Made by a program: the position numbers and the translations under genes
Part shown: in pieces, positions 52,372-61,256 of the stretch
How positions within the stretch are numbered: position 1 is the stretch's first letter
Layout: the number at the start of each line of letters is the position of its first letter
The notes under the pieces: model-generated
Told to the model about the DNA's origin: nothing
Databases searched by the model: none
What the model saw: only the letters and a program-made list of their open reading frames with translations
Assembly (NCBI RefSeq): GCF_900178005.1
Contig: NZ_FXBS01000005.1
Span: forward strand, 62,001 to 126,000
Length of the DNA stretch: 64,000 nucleotides
Direction of reading: 5' to 3'
From: Tuberibacillus sp. Marseille-P3662
GTDB lineage: Bacteria; Bacillota; Bacilli; Bacillales; Sporolactobacillaceae

Positions 52372-53674
52372 AACGAGTAAGACGATTTTACTATCGTTTT
52401 TAGTTATCTTAAGCACGGTGCTAACGTGGAATTTATGGTCCTATAAAGGCAATGTGAGAACCATTGAGCCAACGAAGCCTCAACAAACGACTATTGCGGA
52501 AGCACGGGAACTGTCTCAAGTTTTTCACCCTTATCAAGCACTGTCTTTTAAAGATAGTCAATCGGTCTATGGGACAGAGGGAAAGCTTGTCAGTAAACTT
52601 TATTCAAAGATCTTGACGCCTAAATTAAGTTTGATTCCGAAACAACCTTCAGGCCAAATCAATAATAAGAAGGGCATTATGCTCGTTTATCCTGCACCTA
52701 TAACCATGAATACACTGCAATCTTTGTTTAAATTTAAAATGAATGATCAATCGCTTGTTTCAGGCAATGTCTTGGTTGATCGTATAAAAATTTATTTCGA
52801 TGCATCCATAAATAAGGTCGTTTATGCATTTATGGAAAATAACAACGTTCGCCCCTTTTATGCCACAACGAACGAAATTAACTTGCAGGATAATTATGCA
52901 TTATTGAGTAAAGATGCTGGTGAGGTTAAACCTTATTCCGAGGTGGAACTTCAAGGGGATCAATCAGTCTATGTACCAGAGTTTGATGATATGAAGTTAA
53001 GGGCTTATGAATATCTTTATAAGCAAATCAAAATTAATGATTATATCCGAAATTTATTTCCGAATACTAATGCGGTAACGCAAACAAATGGAAAGTGGCG
53101 AGACTGGGTTCGATTGTTATATACCGAAAACCAGACGTTGTTTTTTGTCAATGCAACAACGAATTCGACTTCGGAGGATAGCGACTACCTCATAACGAGT
53201 TTCAATGATATTAATAGTCGTAAAGGCTGGACAGATAATTTTCACTATAGTGGTATTGAAAAATACGAAAATAGGGTGACCGTTCGTTATCAAATGAATG
53301 TTGATAACTACCCTATATTTAGTATGAATGAAGCCTATCAGTCCTATCCAGCGTCGATTAATTTAACGATGAATAACGGTACCGTCAAAGAAATGAAACG
53401 GACCATACTTAATCTCAATACGAGTAATGACTATGCTAACTATAGTGTATCCATCCCATCGAGTGAAGATGTTATCCAAAAGCTTAATGACGAGTACGGT
53501 TTAAATACGCTTCAAGATATTCGGCTTGGATATCAATTGATCACTAAAGAGAAAACAGCTGCGCTAAGACCAGGATGGTTCTTTAAAAAAGATGACAAAT
53601 GGTTGGCTTATAAGAATATTTTTAATGACAGCAATCAAACAAAAGAACACTTAATGGGGGGAGCAAAAGAATGA
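52361..53674 (+). CDS. walH: WalRK regulator WalH (YycH)
   Basis: 437-residue membrane-anchored extracytoplasmic protein; one N-terminal helix (TILLSFLVILSTVLTWNLW), the rest outside. With WalI it restrains or tunes WalK in Bacillus and Staphylococcus. The ATG at 52361 has GGGGG eight bases upstream and overlaps the walK end by 11 bp. Ends overlapping walI by four bases. Confidence 0.93.
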   Translation: MKRETSKTILLSFLVILSTVLTWNLWSYKGNVRTIEPTKPQQTTIAEARELSQVFHPYQALSFKDSQSVYGTEGKLVSKLYSKILTPKLSLIPKQPSGQINNKKGIMLVYPAPITMNTLQSLFKFKMNDQSLVSGNVLVDRIKIYFDASINKVVYAFMENNNVRPFYATTNEINLQDNYALLSKDAGEVKPYSEVELQGDQSVYVPEFDDMKLRAYEYLYKQIKINDYIRNLFPNTNAVTQTNGKWRDWVRLLYTENQTLFFVNATTNSTSEDSDYLITSFNDINSRKGWTDNFHYSGIEKYENRVTVRYQMNVDNYPIFSMNEAYQSYPASINLTMNNGTVKEMKRTILNLNTSNDYANYSVSIPSSEDVIQKLNDEYGLNTLQDIRLGYQLITKEKTAALRPGWFFKKDDKWLAYKNIFNDSNQTKEHLMGGAKE

Positions 53675-54564
53675 ATTGGAGTCGGACAAAGTCTATCTTT
53701 ATCATTTGCTTCCTCCTATTAGATTTATTTTTAGGCTATCAATTATATAAGCAACAAAAAGCCAATCAACTTGAGAGTATTTCGGATGTGAGTGTACCTA
53801 ACTTCGAATCGACCGTTAAGATTGATACTCAATTACCTAGTAAAATAGAAAAGGTAAAAACAGTTAAGGGAGACCGTATTGCATTTAAGAAAGATGATAA
53901 CACGCTGATTAAGGAGTTACAGTCATTAAAGGGAACTGAAGATGATCCAGTGTTATCATTCACCAGTGATGGATCAAAATTAAGAGCAACTTTTCATAAA
54001 AAGGTTGAAGCGTCTGAAAGCCAAACCGGATGGCGGAGCTTCCTGGAGGATTATGTTTACAAGGGGTCTGAATATCGCTTTTGGAGTTACCAAGAGGAGC
54101 AAAATGAATTCACTTTTGTACAGACTTATCAGCATCAGCCTGTTATTGCGAGTTATAAACAGGATACAACCACTAAAAAACAAGTTGTGCCCCAACAAGA
54201 AGTGGTCGCTTTAAATGTTAAAGTGGATAAGGAAGGCTATGTTAAAGGCTATACGCAGACATACTTAGATCTTGAGAGTGTGAGTGAAAGTACGCCATCA
54301 GTGGTTGATCCCAAGAAGGCTATTCAAATTTTATGGGATGAAAACAAGTTGCCGGTAACACAGAACCCCGTGATTACAAAAGTTGAGCTCTCTTACTATA
54401 GTATTAGTAACCCAACAGGGACGAGTCAAGGTCCGACTACGGATGAGGAACAGACTTTAGCCTTTGCCCCTTCTTGGCATGTGGTTGTTGAGTCAGATCG
54501 CGGAACAGAAGATTATTTTGTCGTGGCGGTCGGCGGCAGTATTCAGACATTAGGGACGGAGTGA
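53671..54564 (+). CDS. walI: WalRK regulator WalI (YycI)
   Basis: 297 residues with one N-terminal helix (SIFIICFLLLDLFLGYQLY), then an extracytoplasmic domain of YycI type ending in a two-layer fold with FAPSWHVVVESDRGTEDYFVVA. The ATGA overlap with walH couples translation. It works with WalH next to WalK in the membrane. Confidence 0.93.
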   Translation: MNWSRTKSIFIICFLLLDLFLGYQLYKQQKANQLESISDVSVPNFESTVKIDTQLPSKIEKVKTVKGDRIAFKKDDNTLIKELQSLKGTEDDPVLSFTSDGSKLRATFHKKVEASESQTGWRSFLEDYVYKGSEYRFWSYQEEQNEFTFVQTYQHQPVIASYKQDTTTKKQVVPQQEVVALNVKVDKEGYVKGYTQTYLDLESVSESTPSVVDPKKAIQILWDENKLPVTQNPVITKVELSYYSISNPTGTSQGPTTDEEQTLAFAPSWHVVVESDRGTEDYFVVAVGGSIQTLGTE

Positions 54565-54573
54565 TATGATTCT

Positions 54574-55362
54574 ATGCGATTTAGTGTTCTAGCCAGTGGT
54601 AGTACAGGTAACGCTGTTTATATCGAAACGGAGCAGCAGCGCTTACTAATTGATTGTGGTTTAAGCGGAAAGAAGATGCAGCAATTATTGGATAAAGTCG
54701 GTAAAGATCCCCGTGAAATCGATGCGATTCTCGTCACCCATGAACACAGTGACCATATCAAGGGCCTGGGTGTTTTTGCTCGTAAATTTCAGACACCTAT
54801 CTACGCTAATGCAAAAACGTGGCAAGCAATGGATGGGCATATTGGTGACATTGCCCTTGATCAAAAATTCACGTTTGAAACAGATACATCGCAAACATTT
54901 GCGGACATCGATGTTGAATCATTTGGCGTTTCTCATGATGCCGCTGAACCCATGTTTTTTGTTTTTCATCATAATAGAAAAAAACTCGCTTTACTTACAG
55001 ATTTAGGATATGTTTCCGATCGTATTCATGGATATGTACGAGAGTCCGACGCTTTTATATTAGAAGCGAATCATGATATTCAAATGCTGATGATGGGGCG
55101 CTATCCATGGAACGTGAAACGCCGTATTTTAGGCGATTCTGGACATATTTCTAATGAAGATGCGGGTGCTGCGCTCACAGGATTTCTCGGCAATACGACG
55201 AAACACATTTACCTTGCCCATTTGAGCCAAGATAATAACATGAAAGACCTTGCCAGGCTGTCTGTTCAACAAAAGTTAGAAGAAATTGGATTGTGTGTCG
55301 GACGAGATTTGGACCTTCATGATACAGATCCTAAAAATCCAACACCAGTAGCTGCTGTATAA
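54574..55362 (+). CDS. walJ: WalJ (YycJ) metallo-beta-lactamase-fold nuclease
   Basis: 262-residue MBL-fold hydrolase with the metal motif THEHSDH, further ligands near [10 protein letters not shown] and [10 protein letters not shown]. Homologues act as 5'-3' DNA exonucleases linked to wall and replication control. No signal peptide, so cytosolic. Starts nine bases after walI. Confidence 0.95.
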   Translation: MRFSVLASGSTGNAVYIETEQQRLLIDCGLSGKKMQQLLDKVGKDPREIDAILVTHEHSDHIKGLGVFARKFQTPIYANAKTWQAMDGHIGDIALDQKFTFETDTSQTFADIDVESFGVSHDAAEPMFFVFHHNRKKLALLTDLGYVSDRIHGYVRESDAFILEANHDIQMLMMGRYPWNVKRRILGDSGHISNEDAGAALTGFLGNTTKHIYLAHLSQDNNMKDLARLSVQQKLEEIGLCVGRDLDLHDTDPKNPTPVAAV

Positions 55363-55527
55363 TTCATGTTTTAATGACTGATATTAGAGGTAATATTACT
55401 TTTAGTTGTATTTCTATGTTTTCTCATTAATTAGGAATATCAAAATCCTCACATATTCGTAAGATATTCGCTTATTAGAGATATAATATTCATTGAAAAT
55501 CAGTGATAAAGGCAAGGTGATGGAGTT

Positions 55528-56742
55528 ATGGGTTACTATGATGATCACTATAAAAGTGAAAGCAGGCAAAATCGGCCTGGGGGCCGTAGAGGTTGGTTTT
55601 TATCAGGACTAATAGGTGCTATTGTTGGTGTGATTGCCATGGTCTTCTTTATGCCATTCCTAGCGGAGAAAGGATTGATGCCAAGCTATTCTAATAATAC
55701 TTCAGGCGGGGATCAAGTCGAATCAACAGGACCAACGTCAACCAAAAACGTCAATGTCAATGTGACATCAGGCGTCACAAAGGCTGTGGAAAAAGTTTCA
55801 CCAGCCGTTGTTGGGGTCATCAACCTAAAGCAAGCCAACTTTTTTACAGAAAAGTATAGTGAGTCAGGCATAGGATCAGGCATTGTTTATCAGAAAAACG
55901 ATCAATATGCTTATGTTGTTACAAATAACCATGTTATCGAAGGTGCTAATAAAGTTGAGGTTCGCTTTGATAATAATAAAAAGGTTAAAGCTAAAATTCT
56001 TGGACGCGATTCTCTTTATGATTTAGCGGTCTTACGAATTCCTTCTGATTCAGTCAAAAAGGTTGCGGACTTTGGAAACTCCGATGATTTAAAACGGGGT
56101 GAACCTGTTGTGGCGATTGGTAATCCATTAGGTTTTTCAGGCTCGGTGACACAAGGCATTGTATCTTCAGTCGGGAGAACGATACCGCGAAATGCTCAGA
56201 CAGGAAATAAATCTCAGGTGACTTGGACAACGGAAGTTATTCAAACAGATGCAGCGATTAATCCTGGAAACAGCGGTGGGGCACTTGTTAATTTGCAAGG
56301 CCAAGTGGTCGGTATCAATTCATTAAAAATCGCTCAAGAGGCTGTTGAAGGCATTGGATTCGCCATTCCATCTGAAGTCGTTGAGCCAGTCATTAAAGAA
56401 CTTAAAAATAAAGGCAAAATCAAGCGACCACACTTAGGTATCAGTATTGTTGAACTTGGTCAAGTACCAGCAAGTTCTGCTGAGGAGCTGCAAGTTCCTG
56501 ATAACGTTGAAAATGGTCTTATTGTTAAGGAAGTTGAAAATGGCGGTCCAGCAGCCAAAGCTGGCATTCAACCTGGAGATGTTGTTGTTTCAGTGGATGG
56601 CCATAAGATTTCAACATACCGCGACTTTACCACCTACTTGTTTAACAAATTAGAGATTGGCCAAACGGTCAATGTGAAGCTTTACCGGATGGGTGAAGAG
56701 AAAAACATAAAAGTAGATCTTGGTGGAAAAGTCTTTTCATAA
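55528..56742 (+). CDS. htrC: HtrA-family serine protease (HtrC/YyxA)
   Basis: 404 residues: cytoplasmic N terminus, a membrane helix near 25-50, a trypsin-like domain with His in VTNNHVI, Asp in YDLAVLRI and Ser in NPGNSGGALVN, and one C-terminal PDZ domain (NGGPAAKAGIQPGDVVVSVDG). It degrades or refolds misfolded proteins outside the membrane. AGGTG-type RBS before the ATG; 165 bp separate it from walJ, so it may have its own promoter. Confidence 0.95.
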   Translation: MGYYDDHYKSESRQNRPGGRRGWFLSGLIGAIVGVIAMVFFMPFLAEKGLMPSYSNNTSGGDQVESTGPTSTKNVNVNVTSGVTKAVEKVSPAVVGVINLKQANFFTEKYSESGIGSGIVYQKNDQYAYVVTNNHVIEGANKVEVRFDNNKKVKAKILGRDSLYDLAVLRIPSDSVKKVADFGNSDDLKRGEPVVAIGNPLGFSGSVTQGIVSSVGRTIPRNAQTGNKSQVTWTTEVIQTDAAINPGNSGGALVNLQGQVVGINSLKIAQEAVEGIGFAIPSEVVEPVIKELKNKGKIKRPHLGISIVELGQVPASSAEELQVPDNVENGLIVKEVENGGPAAKAGIQPGDVVVSVDGHKISTYRDFTTYLFNKLEIGQTVNVKLYRMGEEKNIKVDLGGKVFS

Positions 56743-56751
56743 ATATAGATG

Positions 56752-56789
56752 AAGGTACAGGATCAGGTCCATTTTCCTGTACCTTTTTT
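56752..56789 (+). terminator. terminator after htrC
   Basis: Ten-bp stem AAGGTACAGG with its complement, 14-base loop, then T residues. Confidence 0.9.
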
Positions 56790-56861
56790 ATATTTAAATG
56801 GATGGGTTGCAGATATGTTGAAAGGATATAATAAAGTTTGGAATCATTTGGAGGCATGAAC

Positions 56862-57050
56862 ATGCATTACAGTTGTCTTGAGCATGTAGATATGGCTATT
56901 GATATAGTTATTGAAGAAGGCAGTGGGGAACCGCCTCAATTAGAAGAGTTGACAGAGGAACTCAAACAATCCACAGGATGTGAATTCTGTCGAAATTCAG
57001 CGATATATATAGTATCAAACGGGCGTTCCATACACTATGTAGATAACTGA
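56862..57050 (+). CDS. small CxxH/CxxC protein (BA_5709 family)
   Basis: About 62 residues. YSCLEHVDMA supplies the CxxH pair and GCEFCRNSAIYIV the CxxC pair, giving a probable four-ligand zinc site. Members lie just before rlmH in Bacillaceae. GGAGG is seven bases before the ATG at 56862; the ATG at 56856 is too near it. Function unknown. Confidence 0.85.
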   Translation: MHYSCLEHVDMAIDIVIEEGSGEPPQLEELTEELKQSTGCEFCRNSAIYIVSNGRSIHYVDN

Positions 57051-57058
57051 TGTGGATA

Positions 57059-57067
57059 TGTGGATAA
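57059..57067. other. DnaA box upstream of rlmH
   Basis: Perfect TTATCCACA (minus orientation), with a one-mismatch copy directly adjacent at 57051-57059. B. subtilis has a known DnaA-binding region at yydA, which is rlmH. Confidence 0.8.
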
Positions 57068-57105
57068 TTTCTGGGGATAACTTGTTTATAGGAGAGGGAT
57101 AACTT

Positions 57106-57585
57106 GTGAATATTAACATCATCGCTGTAGGGCAGTTAAAAGAAAAATATTTAAAGCAAGGGATCGCGGAATATACCAAGCGCTTGAACCCGTTTGCTAA
57201 AGTCCATATCGTCGAAGTTAACGATGAGCCAGCTCCTGCGAATATAAGCCAAGCGGATATTGAGGTTGTTAAACGTAAGGAAGGCGAGAAGATTTTATCT
57301 AAGATATCAACAGGTACATATGTCATCGCTTTGGCTGTCGATGGTAAACAACTGACATCTGAAGCCTTCGCGAACAAACTTGATCAACTTGCCACTTATG
57401 GTAACAGTAAGATTGCTTTTATTATTGGCGGATCCAACGGTTTGAGTGATGACGTATTAGCCCGCGCTGATTTACACTTATCATTTTCGTCATTGACCTT
57501 TCCCCACCAGCTCATGCGACTTGTGTTACTGGAGCAGGTGTATCGGGCTTTCAAGATTAATCGAGGTGAACCGTATCATAAATAG
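57106..57585 (+). CDS. rlmH: 23S rRNA pseudouridine1915-N3 methyltransferase
   Basis: 159-residue SPOUT-fold (knotted) methyltransferase acting on helix 69 of 23S rRNA in the assembled ribosome. [23 protein letters not shown] at the start; SAM-binding [13 protein letters not shown] and the C-terminal [20 protein letters not shown] are diagnostic. GTG start at 57106 after GGAGAGGG. Confidence 0.98.
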   Translation: MNINIIAVGQLKEKYLKQGIAEYTKRLNPFAKVHIVEVNDEPAPANISQADIEVVKRKEGEKILSKISTGTYVIALAVDGKQLTSEAFANKLDQLATYGNSKIAFIIGGSNGLSDDVLARADLHLSFSSLTFPHQLMRLVLLEQVYRAFKINRGEPYHK

Positions 57586-57617
57586 TGGTAGGGTAAAGAA
57601 GGGAAGTAGTTAAGAAA

Positions 57618-57653
57618 TAAAAAAAAAGGACCCCATCGCTGAGGATAGAGTCC
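57618..57653 (-). terminator. minus-strand terminator downstream of the small gene at 57697-57870
   Basis: Minus-strand stem GGACTCTATC/GATGGGGTCC (ten pairs with two G-T) followed by nine T residues. Both flanking recognised genes run on the plus strand, so this supports a separate minus-strand transcript. Confidence 0.8.
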
Positions 57654-57696
57654 TTCTCTGAAGAAGGAAGTTAAGCTTTTTGGGTCGTTCGGTAAG

Positions 57697-57870
57697 TTAT
57701 CTTTCAGAGACACCTTCTTTAATAAAGGTTTTGTTTGATGTCAAAGTTTCCTTTTCCAACAGAACCATCTCCTTGAAAGATCCGATGTCCAAAATCACTT
57801 TCTTTTCCCCTTCAAACATTATGATGTCCGATCTTGAGACAATATATGCACAAAAAATTTTGGGCCTCAT
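57697..57870 (-). CDS. small hypothetical protein, 40-57 residues
   Basis: Unrecognised minus-strand reading frame between rlmH and the CBS gene. From the ATG at 57870 it gives 57 residues; an internal ATG at 57819 gives 40 (starts MFEGEKKVILDIG, ends FIKEGVSER). The shorter product is charged and without cysteines or membrane segments. Neither start has a strong RBS. What supports it is the strong minus-strand terminator 44 bp past its stop codon. It may instead be a non-coding RNA or a remnant. Confidence 0.45.
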   Translation of the reverse strand: MRPKIFCAYIVSRSDIIMFEGEKKVILDIGSFKEMVLLEKETLTSNKTFIKEGVSER

Positions 57871-57974
57871 AAACTGGGTATACCTGTATTCAGAGTCAGG
57901 GGTGACATCATGTTGGATGAGAGCAATAAAATGGAGTAAAATAGGAGTAAGAAAAGCGGCTAGGAGGCCAAAGT

Positions 57975-58430
57975 ATGCAAGCCCACGAAATTATGATCAG
58001 TAAAGTTTATAAGGTTAAGGAAACGGATACTGTACGCACTGTGCTCGAATATTTTATTGAGTATCGCATTAGCGGTCTGCCCATTATTAATGACCAAAAT
58101 GAAATTGTCGCATATATAAGTGATGGGGATATTATGCGATATATCGGTAAGCACAAGGATATTGTCGTCAGCTCCATTTATGCTATGAACGCGTTCCAAG
58201 GTGACGTTGAGGGATTTGAGGAAAGGGTTCAATCCATTCTTGATTTAAACGTGTTAAGGATTGCTAAAAACAAAGTGGTCAAAGTCGCATGGAATGAAGA
58301 TATTGAAAATGTTGCCGCGATTTTAGGGAACAAACAAATAAAAAAACTGCCGGTTGAACGGGATGGCGTTTTAGTGGGTGTGATTAGCCGCGGTGATGTT
58401 ATCCGTCATACATTTAAATCGGTTCTTTAA
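57975..58430 (+). CDS. CBS-domain protein
   Basis: 151 residues made of two CBS motifs (KVYKVKETDTVRTVLEYF...GLPIINDQNEIVAYISDGDIMR, and VAWNEDIENVAAIL...LPVERDGVLVGVISRGDVIR) with an insert between them. Such modules bind adenosine nucleotides and usually regulate another protein. No partner domain is fused. GGAGG is seven bases before the ATG. It stands alone; the ligand is not known. Confidence 0.9.
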   Translation: MQAHEIMISKVYKVKETDTVRTVLEYFIEYRISGLPIINDQNEIVAYISDGDIMRYIGKHKDIVVSSIYAMNAFQGDVEGFEERVQSILDLNVLRIAKNKVVKVAWNEDIENVAAILGNKQIKKLPVERDGVLVGVISRGDVIRHTFKSVL

Positions 58431-58446
58431 TAAGAAGTATCGTTAG

Positions 58447-58474
58447 CTCCCAGTGAGGATGGACTTCACTGGGA
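58447..58474. terminator. hairpin between the converging CBS and VOC genes
   Basis: Perfect 10-bp stem CTCCCAGTGA with its complement. No clear T tract on either side, so possibly a weak shared terminator. Confidence 0.5.
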
Positions 58475-58485
58475 GTGACACTTAA

Positions 58486-58857
58486 TTAATGATACCAATG
58501 AAGAAATTCCAAACGATTACCAAACGGATCGTTCACATAAAAACGTTCCGCACCTTCGAGGGATTCGTCTTCTTTCACCTTGACCCCATGCTCAACCATC
58601 CTTTTTCGCAATGCTTGCAAATGATCAACATCAAAAGCGGGATGGGCTTTTTTCGCAGGAATGAAATCATCCTGAATCCCGATATGTAATTGCTGTGCAC
58701 CACATTTGAACCATACACCGCCACGCTTAGCCAAATTGACGGGCTTTGGAATTTCTTTCATTCCAAGAATGTCACCGTAAAACCTTCGCGACTCATCTTC
58801 ACTACCCCTCGGAGCTGCCAACTGCACGTGATCAATGCCGGAAAATGAATAGGACAT
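58486..58857 (-). CDS. VOC superfamily (glyoxalase-like) protein
   Basis: A 123-residue vicinal oxygen chelate protein: FSGIDHVQLAAPRGSEDESRRFYGDILGMKEI forms the first beta-alpha-beta-beta-beta unit and FYVNDPFGNRLEFLHW the second. Metal-binding His/Glu positions are present (DHVQ, NRLEF). The family includes glyoxalase I, fosfomycin-resistance enzymes and dioxygenases; this one cannot be assigned. AGGGAGG precedes the ATG. Confidence 0.88.
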   Translation of the reverse strand: MSYSFSGIDHVQLAAPRGSEDESRRFYGDILGMKEIPKPVNLAKRGGVWFKCGAQQLHIGIQDDFIPAKKAHPAFDVDHLQALRKRMVEHGVKVKEDESLEGAERFYVNDPFGNRLEFLHWYH

Positions 58858-58989
58858 ATCAAATCCTCCCTTTAAATACCGTTTATCTTATATTAGAGTA
58901 TACGGCATTCCGCACATAACTCAAATGATGCATTTTGTATGAAATGTGATAAGCAACACTTATGAAAAATAGAGGAGTATGGGTAGTGA

Positions 58990-59036
58990 TAAAAAGAAAA
59001 ACCGATCATCGCTTTACAGATTCGGATGATCGGTTT
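58990..59036 (-). terminator. terminator after the betaine-binding protein gene
   Basis: Perfect 12-bp stem AAACCGATCATC with its complement; the minus-strand tail is TTCTTTTT. Confidence 0.87.
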
Positions 59037-59080
59037 GCTTTCAATATCTATATTTGTTTTCAAGATTTTTATGTCGTGTG

Positions 59081-59965
59081 TTACTTTGATTGAGTAAGCC
59101 ATTGATCAACTTTATCTGGGTGCTCTTCAACCCATTTCTCAGCTAATTGCTTAGGTTTTTTGCCTTCTGACATGGCCATAAGCCAATCTTCAATGCTAGG
59201 TATTTTAAGTTTCATATTGGAAAACAGTGTGTATGCTTTTGGAGCATTTTCTTTTAAGTTAGGGACAACCCCAATTTTAACGTCATCAGACTTCCATACA
59301 TTCTTAGGATCTTTCAGCATTTTTATATCCAATTGCTTAAACATCACGTGCGGACGCCAGGCGTTAAAGGCAATGGCTTCTTTGTTATTAATTGTCTTCT
59401 TTGCCTGAGCAACCATGGCCGGTGTACTGGTATTAGTAATATCAAAATCCATATTGTATTTTTTGACCATTTTCTTTGTCGTTAGCGCCATACCTGACCC
59501 CTTATCAATTGCATAAATTTTTCCCTCAAATTGCTTTTTATGCTTTTTCAAATCATTAATTGAATTGATATTTGTCATATATTTCGGTACAGCTATGCCA
59601 AGCGGGGTATCGGAATACAGTGTGCCGATAATGTCGAAATCCCCTTTATATTTTTTTAAATAATTTTGCTGCAAGTTCGGGGTCCAAATGTCAATAAAGG
59701 CGTCAATTTCACCTTGGGATAAAGCTGTGTACAGTATGCCGACTTGGCCATTTTGGATTTTAACGTTATATCCTTTTTGTTCGAGTATAACTTTAGAAAG
59801 ATAGGCCGGCATAGTCGCATAATTGTAAGGATCCAAACCGATTGTAATGGTTTTTTTGTTTGTTTCATTTTGCTTTGAATCTTCTTTTTGTTCATTATTC
59901 GCGTTACATCCTGCTAGGAAAAGAATAAAGGCGATACTTAACAGAAATAATTGACTTAATTTCAT
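59081..59965 (-). CDS. glycine betaine/choline-type ABC transporter binding lipoprotein
   Basis: About 294 residues. Lipoprotein signal ending LAGCN (Cys20), then an OpuAC-type periplasmic-binding fold: IGLDPYNYATMPAYLSKVILEQKGY, FIDIWTPNLQQNYLKKY and VAQAKKTINNKEAIAFNAWRPHVMF. The Trp/Tyr residues that box quaternary amines are plausible. The ATG at 59965 has AGAGGAG upstream; an earlier ATG has none. No permease or ATPase gene is adjacent, so it is an orphan or serves a distant transporter. The ligand is inferred from family. Confidence 0.85.
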   Translation of the reverse strand: MKLSQLFLLSIAFILFLAGCNANNEQKEDSKQNETNKKTITIGLDPYNYATMPAYLSKVILEQKGYNVKIQNGQVGILYTALSQGEIDAFIDIWTPNLQQNYLKKYKGDFDIIGTLYSDTPLGIAVPKYMTNINSINDLKKHKKQFEGKIYAIDKGSGMALTTKKMVKKYNMDFDITNTSTPAMVAQAKKTINNKEAIAFNAWRPHVMFKQLDIKMLKDPKNVWKSDDVKIGVVPNLKENAPKAYTLFSNMKLKIPSIEDWLMAMSEGKKPKQLAEKWVEEHPDKVDQWLTQSK

Positions 59966-60123
59966 TAACGAGCTCCTCTGTTCATTTTTATCTTTCAGAA
60001 ACGGTGTTAATGTCACACCTCTTCCCAAGAATTCCTTTAATACTAACATAACCTCTTATACTAACAAACACTTCAAAGAAGATTTTCTGTTCTATCATCT
60101 TTACAAAAATGATATAAAAGTGG

Positions 60124-60171
60124 TTGTAAAACGCTTACACACGATTTATAATAAATTCATAAACCGGTTTA
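60124..60171 (+). promoter_or_regulatory. promoter and operators of the lacI-family operon
   Basis: Strong sigma-A promoter: TTGTAA (60124-60129), 17-bp spacer, TATAAT (60147-60152). TGTAAAACGCTTACA (60125-60139) overlaps the -35, and the perfect 12-bp palindrome TAAACCGGTTTA (60160-60171) covers the start point. Both have a central CG as LacI-family operators do, implying autorepression. Confidence 0.75.
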
Positions 60172-60218
60172 CAAAACCGATTTAGTTATTGAGACAATCA
60201 CGATTTGGAGAATTTTAT

Positions 60219-61223
60219 ATGAAAACAATGACAATTTCAGACGTAGCACAGCATGCAAAAGTATCTAAAAGCACCGTGTCCCAGTACTTGAATCATCGAT
60301 TTGATTATATGGGAGAGGACACGAAATTACGCATTGAACGGACCATTGAGGAATTAGGTTATCAACCTAATTTTGTTGCAAGAAGCTTGAAGCAGAAATC
60401 TACGAAATCCATCGGCGTTATTGTTGCTAATATTTTACACACATTTTCAACAGAAGTTAGCCGGGCGATTGAAGACGTCTGCCATGAAAGTGACTTTCAT
60501 CTCATTCTTTGTAATGCAGATGATGAGCCAAGCAAAGAAAGAGAATATATTGAAATGCTTCGAGCTAAGCAAGTGGATGGCATGATTATTTTTCCGACAG
60601 GCGGAAATGTTGACCTTTATGAAAAAATGCTTAAAGAGCATTATCCTATCGTTTTCGTTGACCGTTCAGTTCCAGATCTTCCGATTTCTTCAGTTATGGT
60701 GAACAACATGAAGGTTTCTGAATTAGCTGTTCAACATTTTATTGATCGAGGTTATCAAAATATTGGGATTATGACGACCTCTATTAGTTGGAATATTGCT
60801 TCAAGAATTGAACGGATTGAAGGCTATAAGACGGCCATAACTGAAAGCGGTATCCCTATAAAAAATGATTATATGAGAAGTCTGGAGATTGATGACATTC
60901 AGGATGGATTAAAAGAAATGCTTGAATTGGACCAACCGCCAGACGCTGTTCTAGCTGGAAACGATTTGACTTTAATTGAGATTCTGAAATATGCGAAGTG
61001 CCATTCTTTGAACATTCCATCTGACTTGGCTGTTATTGGCATTGATGAAGTGTCGTTTGCAAGTTTTTATACACCTGCGATTACGACAATTGCACAGCCG
61101 ACCTTTGAAATGGGAAAGAAAGCCGCAGATCTTCTGCTTGATAAAATTCAGAATAAGCAAATGGAAGATAGTCACTGCAATTACCGTTTCGAGCCAGAAT
61201 TGATGATTCGGGATTCGGTTTAA
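60219..61223 (+). CDS. LacI-family transcriptional regulator
   Basis: 334 residues. N-terminal helix-turn-helix (MTISDVAQHAKVSKSTVSQYLNHR) with the hinge NFVARSLKQKSTKSIGVIV, then a sugar-binding periplasmic-type domain, ending FEPELMIRDSV. The ATG at 60219 has GGAG eight bases upstream. It is first in a string with a PfkB kinase gene, hxlA, hxlB and a TRAP binding protein gene, so it most likely senses the substrate of that operon and represses it through the palindromes upstream. Confidence 0.93.
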   Translation: MKTMTISDVAQHAKVSKSTVSQYLNHRFDYMGEDTKLRIERTIEELGYQPNFVARSLKQKSTKSIGVIVANILHTFSTEVSRAIEDVCHESDFHLILCNADDEPSKEREYIEMLRAKQVDGMIIFPTGGNVDLYEKMLKEHYPIVFVDRSVPDLPISSVMVNNMKVSELAVQHFIDRGYQNIGIMTTSISWNIASRIERIEGYKTAITESGIPIKNDYMRSLEIDDIQDGLKEMLELDQPPDAVLAGNDLTLIEILKYAKCHSLNIPSDLAVIGIDEVSFASFYTPAITTIAQPTFEMGKKAADLLLDKIQNKQMEDSHCNYRFEPELMIRDSV

Positions 61224-61256
61224 CAACAGCAATAGACTGCACAGGAGGTCGATGAC

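Noticed and set aside
60125-60139. Catabolite-responsive element (cre) at the lacI-family promoter
   Set aside because: TGTAAAACGCTTACA has one base too many between TG and CG for the cre consensus; a cognate LacI operator fits better.
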